The notes below the pieces were generated by a model. It was not told the origin of the DNA and searched no databases. It was given only the letters and a program-made list of their open reading frames with translations. Positions 56,931 to 64,000 of a stretch of DNA of 64,000 bases are shown in pieces. The DNA comes from Nepenthes gracilis. Lineage: Eukaryota; Streptophyta; Magnoliopsida; Caryophyllales; Nepenthaceae. Within the stretch, counting starts at the first letter, position 1. Each line of letters opens with the position of its first letter. A program made the position numbers and the translations under genes. The stretch lies in contig BSYO01000014.1 in NCBI GenBank assembly GCA_033239525.1, forward strand, positions 9,098,021 through 9,162,020, read 5' to 3'.

Positions 56931-57928
56931 TTAAAATACAAATTGTTTGATAAATTTTAATCTTTGTTCCGGTGGAATACTAAGTAGGTCCACCATTAGT
57001 GTCAGATCACGTATGCATTTCATATATACTGCATTCCTTTCACTTGTCGATAATGAATGAATTTTAGCCAACATAGTATATAACTGCATCGTTTGCTCCT
57101 GCGTGTTGTTTTCTAAGTTTTTGCTCAACATTTCTCCGAGCTTCCCAATATTTGTAGTCAATGAATTTGCTGTGTGGATAATAGAATTAGCTATTTTTGT
57201 CATATCTGTACTGGCCTTCCATTTCCTTCCCTTGGATGTCTTTGGTTCAGTTGGAGTTGACACATGTGATACATTTTGACTCGAGAAATCATTAGTGCCA
57301 AGTAAGTCTTCAATCCCCACTTCTGGAACATCATTCACGCTCCACTGCTCGTTATCTGGTTCATTAAGCTGCAGCTCAGAAATGATATCCTCGGCAACTT
57401 GTGCATCTGCCCCTATTGCACGATCTTTACCATAGATCATTGACAAATCTTTGAAATATGGGAACGATTTTTTTATCCAGATAGCAGCTTCCTTCTAGCT
57501 CTATCTCCAAACACAAAGTATATCACTGTCATTGTTAATATATAATAGATGCTAGATTAATAAGTAATTTTAAGAAGCAATTAAAAATAAAAAATAACTA
57601 CCATACCGATATGTACACATTTCACACGTGTGGTTCCGTAACAACCATTTTTCATGAATCATCCCACCCAAATCCGGAAGTATTCGTACCCATTATCATA
57701 TCATATACAATACTCAAATCCTTCTTCAAAGTCTTTATCCTGGAAACAATATGTGGGGTTGCCTTCAAAGACAAATTTGGCAATTTTTGTCGTAACATCC
57801 TCTCTAACTCAAGCAAGTAACCTGACTTGAAACCATTGTCAGTATTGTGTGTACCGGTATTGCAACAAGAGTTTCGTCTTCATGGATCTCCCATCTTCTT
57901 TTGCTATCTTTTTTTGATTGTAACATGT
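56931..57928 (-). pseudogene. Myb/SANT-like accessory protein of PIF/Harbinger (PF12776 type)
   Basis: Minus strand from a Met near 57928. RRWEIHEDETLVA is the first helix of the Myb/SANT-like domain. A frameshift follows, then NGFKSGYLLELERMLRQKL, RIKTLKKDLSIVYDM and GFGWDDS. Two stops (TGA in place of sense codons in the DDS-KMV and EPHV-NVYI stretch) interrupt it. A non-coding gap of about 120 bp, probably an intron, precedes IKKSFPYFKDL and MIYGKDRAIG. The C-terminal part is open to 56931 and is hydrophilic. In this superfamily the protein binds element ends and helps the transposase. The gene is no longer functional. Confidence 0.8.
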
Positions 57929-58128
57929 TTTACTACTTTTATCTGTTATAATAATGGTGAAAGAGTGGATCTAAAAAGTTTTAGCCACAGATGCCATATA
58001 AAAGATATGGAAAACAATTTTGATAATTGTGACAACAAACATATAGCATTCGAAGAAGTGAATATAAAATTGATGATATGGAATAACAAACACATTAATT
58101 TCAGTACTCAAATTAACTGTGACAAAAT

Positions 58129-59351
58129 TCAATGATTTCTCCATTCGTTGAACATAGAATTTGCCAAATTATTCCTAAATGCACTCCAACCATTAGTAGG
58201 ATCTAGTTGTGTTATCATATCTATATCTTCGTCAAGGAAGTCCTCATGATGCATGTCGTTATATTCATCCTCAATAGGATCATATTCCATCTCATTTCTT
58301 ATAAAATTATGCAGTAGACAACAAGCAATCATAACTCGATTATGTGTTCTGACGGGATAAAATGATGGACTTCTAAGCATTCCCCACCACATTTTTAGCA
58401 ATCTAAAATACCTTTCAATAACATTATGAGCAGCGGCATATTTCATATTAAAAAATTCCTTTGCCGTTCTTGGTTGATGGCCTTGACGCCATTCATTTAA
58501 ATGGTGTCTCGTGCCCCTAAATGGTGCAAGAAATCCATTGCAATTTACATATCCCTCATCAACTAAGTAATAAGTACCTATATGAAAACATGCGATATCA
58601 TTATGTAACATAAGGTTATTGTAAACACTATGATTTATTCGATTATCTAAGAGCTTACCATTTGGAACTTTGAGTCTATGCATTCTATTTAGCGCGTCTT
58701 GTAAAATTCTAGAATCTGCTACAGATCCTTCCCAACCTGATAGGACATATATAAACTGTATGTCACGGGTACATACTCCTAACACATTTATAGCTATATC
58801 TCCATTTCGAGTTCAATATTTAGGTTTGTCTGTAGTAGGTACCCTTATTTTGATGTATGTTCCATCCAAAGCGCCTATACAATTCTACAAAAACATAACG
58901 AAGTAGAATAACTTAATTGTTATATTTTCCATTTAAATATAACATCAAACATATAAAATAAGTATCATATCGGGAACCACTTCCATCGCTCGTCTGTGCA
59001 ATTCTCAGAAATGGGTTCTGGCCGGCTAAATGGTTGTGCTTGTAGACGTATTACTGCGGCTAACACATTATTAAATATTCTACTCACCGTCTCACCCGAC
59101 CTCTGAAAATGATGTGCAACCACCCTATTTTTCATATGATGTGCAAGAATATACAAGAACATTGCCACCTATTCATCAACTAGCATGTGTTTTGATGGAC
59201 GAAGTCCCCTACTAGTCGTTAACAGCTCACACAGTTTGAGAAATGTGAGTCTACACATCCTCAACATGTTAATACAAGTGGTATCACTACCATGTATGAT
59301 TTTGTTGATGTATTCTCTTTTTTTGTAGAAGTTAATATTATAAGATCTCAT
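58129..59351 (-). pseudogene. PIF/Harbinger transposase (DDE_Tnp_4 type)
   Basis: Minus strand. The N-terminal part (59351-58965) has the helix-rich region CINMLRMCRLTFLKLCELL, VAMFLYILAHH and SGETVSRIFNNVL. The second part (58884-58129) holds the nuclease core: GALDGTYIKI (first Asp), GSVADSRIL (second Asp), YYLVDEGY, and HNVIERYFRLLK (Glu), then a conserved tail to Asn-His. About 80 bp between the parts ends in TTTGTAG and is probably an intron. Two in-frame stops are visible: TAG at 59169-59171 (a Gln codon in relatives) and TGA at 58813-58815 (an Arg codon). Both are explained by a single C-to-T change. All catalytic residues remain, so inactivation looks recent. Confidence 0.88.
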
Positions 59352-59600
59352 AATAGTACGTTTAGGCTGTCCAACAATTAAAATTGCACCTAATACACAT
59401 AAATACCATCAAAAGGTACAACAAACTACAATTCATTGGACTATAATGATCACTATCTTCTTTTTCTTCTCGTTGGAGTGTAATTGATCCATAAATTGTA
59501 ATAATAAATAATAGATACAAGTCAAATTGTAAACCAAGATTAAAAGAAATCTGTTCTTGGGTGTTGTTTGATATCAACACATTTATTGTTAAAGACACCG

Positions 59601-61314
59601 CATAGAAGGAGCTAATAGTGATTTTGAAAGAAGAGAGTGGATAGGAGAAGACAAGCGAGAGGAAGAAATGGGTTGTTTCTTAGTTTAGATTTTGAAACTT
59701 AAAGTCCAAGGATTGTCTAGATTTAAGTTAAAGTAATTAAATTTTAAGTTGATTTCATGATTTTGTACCAAAATTTTTAATGTTTTTTTTTCCTATTTTT
59801 TTCTAAAATCTAATATTTTGTATTTCTTAGTTTCTTGTAATTATTTATCTATATTACCATTGATATTTTCCTTATATACATATCCTTTTTTAATAAGTTT
59901 TCTCATATTTTAAAGTATAATTTTTATGTTCATTAAAAATGATAAAATTCATTGATGAATGTCTTGTGATTATTGCTGGCAAAGACTTTGAAGAATCTTC
60001 TTTATATACAAGATTTTTACAAATCAGTTAATCTATATATTTAAATTTATTTTGTTTCTATTTTTAGAAAATGTATTATTTTGTAAGTTTTATTCAAAGT
60101 GAATTATCGTGAGAAATCAAAGAAAAGTAAATATTTTAAGATAAGGTCTTATGGAGTCTATCTACGAACAAAAAATAATAGTGGATACGGCTCGATCTAT
60201 AAAATATTTCATAAATAGTCCATCTATAAATCTAAATAGTAAAGTATTGTCCTAATTAATGAGGTTGGAGTAAAAATCGATCTCAAAGATTATATTATGT
60301 CAAGAAGGGTATTTTAACTTGTGGTTTATTTATGTAATTCTTTGACATTTGTTCATTTATTCATGACTTCTTCATCTCTCATTTATTTTGCCCATATTTA
60401 TTGTATTGTTGTTTATTTACTTGTTGAGTATTTTACTTATATTATATTATCTCGTTTTTTAGATTAGCAGGTTTGGCCTTCATAAAATTTTAGGCGGATG
60501 GTTTTTCTATGATGAATTGTGGATTTTTTTACAATTAATTAAATAATTAGTATTTGAAGATTGTAAGAAAAACAATTTGATAATTTAATTAGTGTTATGT
60601 TTTTATATAATTATTATAATACGATTGAAGGCCGATACATTATTTTATTTTCTATACCATAGCTGATGATGCCGTATTATGAGTTATATGCTTGTTGAAG
60701 CAAGTACTACTTCAGAGGTCAAGTTACATCAAATTTGATCATTTTTATGATAAATTATATTTTTGTGTGTGAAACGATTCAGTCTTAAAGTTTTATGCTA
60801 CGTCTCTAGTTATGATTTTGTATGCTGCATTTATTCTGGTGTTTGAACCGAGGCCATGACAAAGAGATGCTCACCCAAGCATGTTATTCAAATATCTGAT
60901 TTGGGAGTAAAATAACCTATTATTCTCCGATTGGACGATTAAAATAGGACAATTTTTTAAGCATGCTATATGCTGCTAGTTTGAGAGCTAGGCTAGGCTT
61001 GGTTAGTATTGCTGCTCAAAGCTTCTCAATCTAGGAATGAATATTTTGTTACTACTATATAAGATACACTATTATTGAAAATATTGATCCCTAGATTTAG
61101 GGAATTAAAACTACTCTCCTCTTGTGAAGATTCCTTCACCCAAACCATCCTGATCAAGTGCTACCTTATAATAGAAGCTTTGTTCTCACTCTCATTCATA
61201 AGTGAGAATTTCTCAAAATAAGTTTTACGCAGCTGAGCTTCCTGTTCAATCAATCACTAGCTGCTTAGTGTTATTATTAGCATGAGTTAAGGAGTCTTAT
61301 TATTAAGTCAATTC
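59601..61314. other. AT-rich DNA, nothing recognised
   Basis: No coding signal, no RNA gene and no clear repeat termini. It may include the upstream flank of the transposon. Confidence 0.5.
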
Positions 61315-61586
61315 TAACCCCATGTTTGATTGGAGGAAATAAGATGAGAATATAATTTTTATTCCCTGAAAATAAAAATTTCTCCGTTTGGTTATAAATT
61401 TAATCAGAAATAAATATTCCCTGGGAATTGTTATTCCCACAAATATAAGAATAACAATTCCCACCATTTATATAAAAATGGTTACTCCCACACATGTGGG
61501 AATAACAATTCCCACAAATTATTATTATTATTATTATTATTATTATGTTTAATTATTATTATTATTATTAGGTATTATTATTGTTA

Positions 61587-61622
<36 letters not shown>

Positions 61623-61932
61623 ATATTATTATTATTATTATTGTTATTTTATTATTATTATTATTATTACATATTGTTATTATTCTTATTTTTACTATTA
61701 TTAATATTATTATTATTACTATTCACACCTTATCCCTCATACTATTTAACAACCAAACGAAAGAATATTAATTCTCACCCTAGTCTATTCAATAATCAAA
61801 TATAAGAACAATAATTCTAACTCTATTTTCATCATATTATATTCCCTGAAATAATTATTCTATTATCTGGAATAAGAGTGACCTGCATAAATGGTATAAT
61901 GATTACCCCACAATATCAAACATAAATTTAGG
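61315..61932. mobile_element. MITE-like segment carrying ATT microsatellites
   Basis: The left end CCCCATGTTTGATTGGAGG and the right end TACCCCACAATATCAAACATAAA face each other as imperfect inverted repeats. Both halves contain ATTCCCTGGGAATTGTTATTCC-like motifs. It shares family sequence with 56107-56300. No transposase lies within. Confidence 0.5.
61519..61720 (+). repeat. ATT trinucleotide microsatellite cluster
   Basis: Several runs of ATT (61519-61545, 61555-61569, 61591-61620, 61626-61672 and later) with short interruptions. The Tyr/Leu-rich open frame across it is an artefact. Confidence 0.9.
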
Positions 61933-64000
61933 AACTTAAATGGTATAAGGAGATGTAGTTCCCTTAATTCTATCTCATCTATTGAGTTAAAGAAATTCAA
62001 TGGATGAAATTTCAATTTAAGAAAAATCTCCATATTCTAATATGCGGTTTTATTCATAATTTATAATATTATTAGTATAATTTTGGATTACTTAAAATCA
62101 AACTCAATACTTAATGGTTACTTGTATTCCACACTTGTAATATTTGAGGTAGTAGTAATGCGCATGATCTGTGTCTATGGAATGCTCATACACATTTGTG
62201 CCAAAATATTGGCACTTAAATTATGTCTTGATAAATTACTCATATGCGATGTAATTATGGATCATCATTTGATCCACACGTAAATGGCTCTCGTGTGCTA
62301 GTTTTCTATATATAGACATTTTGGTTGATTTTAATTCATTATAACTGAATTTTTGAGAGAAAAAAGAGAAAGAGAAAAGGAGAGTAAAGAGAAGAAAAGA
62401 GAAAAAGAAAAGGAAAAAGAAAAAAAATATAAAATTAAGAAATCTTTTGCTAAAATCAAGTGAAGACAGGTACATTTAAATTATTTCATTCTTCACTAGT
62501 ATTCATTTTTTTCTTTTACTATTCCTTGTTTTAAATAATTATTTATATATTATTTTTATATTTAAAGTGATTATATTTATAGACATGTAATTCTATTCTT
62601 ATTTTATGAACTTTTATAAAACATTTGTCTTAAATACATGTTAATCATATTTAAGTACCGAGTTTGTGTAATAATATTTTTTCATACCTTTAAATTTTAT
62701 TTAGTGATCCTGCATTGTCTTCAAATTTTAAATATATTATCAAATCCCCAAATATTGAATATATTTTATTATTTTATTATTTTTAATTAATCTGTAATTA
62801 AGTTAAATTAGATTTTAATTCTTAAGATTTAAAATATCTAATTATTTATTCCACCAAGAGAATAAACCCAAGACAAACATCTAAATGTGTGCCTGTAAAT
62901 TAAACATTATTAAATGATTCAAAATAATATAATTTTTATATCACAGGATCTAAATGTTATACATGTATGAGGCTCTAACTTTGACCATTATAAGACCTCA
63001 TATCATATATAATAAAAAAATATCTTACTAATATAACATTATTGAAACTAACTTTCAAAAATTCAGAAATCAAATTTAAGTTATGTTATCCTAATATCAT
63101 CATTGACTGAATATAATAACAACTGAAATAACTAAAAACTAAAATATTAATATCGCAAAACATAATTTAAAACAAAATAATAAATCCATTATAGCCCCTA
63201 AACTAATATTTGAATAGCAAATCTCTCAATTCAAAACTTTTGCAAATAATAAAAGCCCACTAATCTATAGGGGTAGAAAGATGAAAGTAAAAGTGAGTCA
63301 ATTCACCTGCAAAGTATATATATTATTAAAAAGGTATGCTGAATAATGTCATAACCTAAAATTAAAAAAGCCAAAAATGCCATCTCAGTAACATATCATG
63401 TATAATTTAAAATTAATATTCAATTTAACCAAATTGTACAAGTACATAATCAAACTAAGATCTATATTTTTAATGTCAAACACACCAAACTATACAATTT
63501 TATAAAATATGGTAAAATATAGGGGTCCAAGTATCTGTGATGACCGCACCAACAAAGAGTGAATATCAAAACTGAAGTTATACTTATTTTTATATAGTTA
63601 AAGGCTATACACTATTATGCAAGTGTGACGGAATGGATTTTTTTTTTTTTTTGTCCTTAGTTAATTCCATCATTCAGAACAGGAACAAAAGCCCAAACCT
63701 CACTCAAGGTTCTAGGAAAAAACGGGTAAAATTTTTTTCTAAAATTTGGCTAAACAAAAATATAAACTTGTACAAAACCTGTATAATAAACAAGTACATA
63801 CATTTAATTATCCATTTATACCATAATTTTTCTACAACAATCATTCACAGAACTACAGATGCTATCCATGGCTTTAATTCAACAATCTTATTTGCTATAT
63901 CAGAATTCAGACAAGAGATGCCAACTAGGACCTGCATAAAAACCAAAAAGTATATAGTAGAAGTAGAACTATAAACTTATAAAAGCATAGTTTTCTGTTT
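61933..64000. other. AT-rich DNA without recognisable genes
   Basis: Contains a purine-rich tract (AGAGAAAAAG motifs, 62353-62430) and a poly-T run of about 18 at 63636-63653. I see no genes, RNA genes or defined repeats up to the right edge. Confidence 0.5.

Larger units (their letters stand above)
56900..59600 (-). mobile_element. Decayed PIF/Harbinger DNA transposon
   Basis: Two minus-strand genes typical of plant PIF/Harbinger elements lie in order, transposase then Myb/SANT-like protein. True ends are uncertain. The left terminus may be the GTTTGGTTGTTG segment at 56107, and the right may lie near 59700 or be lost. No TTA/TAA target duplication could be matched. Confidence 0.75.

Noticed and set aside
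57611..58135. Plus-strand frames at the transposon
   Set aside because: Antisense shadows of the Myb/SANT-like and transposase genes; they have no recognisable content.
61581..61805. Tyr/Leu-rich open frame
   Set aside because: Direct translation of an ATT microsatellite.
62236..62475. Phe-rich minus-strand frame resembling a membrane peptide
   Set aside because: Translation of a purine-rich tract; no start context or homology.

Overview
This is a stretch of flowering-plant nuclear DNA, most likely a eudicot. The evidence is spliced plant genes with GT-AG introns, an AT-rich host background, and heavy loading with plant-type Ty3/gypsy LTR retrotransposons (Tat, Tekay/Del-like and Reina-like). 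Reading frames in most of the window are transposon remains. The only host gene I can reconstruct completely is a five-exon cinnamyl-alcohol/mannitol dehydrogenase-like gene at 52168-55382 (+).

Layout. 1-5554: a GC-rich degenerate minisatellite, a 320-bp direct repeat, a pseudogene of a nucleobase-ascorbate transporter lacking its middle, then non-coding DNA. 5555-8551: 3' part of a decayed Reina-like chromovirus (antisense), cut inside reverse transcriptase by a Tat-type LTR. 8553-10955: that LTR, W-box-rich repeats and a sense ORF of the PF04195 'putative gypsy type transposon' family, joined without an LTR to 10965-14278, an antisense Tekay/Del-like gag-pol fragment. 14279-29700: nested LTRs. 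Two are solo LTRs with perfect 5-bp target duplications (21735-24514, ACACG; 24607-27268, TGCAA), both inside an older LTR (20901-29174) that itself lies in a minisatellite-rich Tat-like LTR. A third LTR (16975-19239) has ACATT on both sides but is adjoined by a degraded primer-binding site and gag.

30805-51561 is the centrepiece: a 20.7-kb LTR-internal-LTR-internal-LTR tandem of a Tat/Retand-like element sharing its middle LTR and flanked by one 5-bp duplication (ATTTA). In each unit gag-protease-RT-RNase H-archaeal-type RNase H-integrase runs on the minus strand. A separate PF04195 gene runs on the plus strand. It has its own upstream array of paired inverted W-boxes, a probable intron, coiled coil and AATAAA signal. 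The two units differ by many small changes concentrated around CTG/CAG/CCG, except for a 379-bp block over the antisense gene's promoter and start, which is identical apart from one homopolymer base.

51562-55382: promoter (G-box, ABRE-like, TGACG motif, TATA) and the dehydrogenase gene, whose start codon is about 600 bp from the retrotransposon tandem. 56100-64000: a decayed PIF/Harbinger transposon (transposase and Myb/SANT-like ORFs, both minus, broken by several nonsense changes), a related MITE-like segment with ATT microsatellites, and AT-rich DNA in which I recognise nothing.
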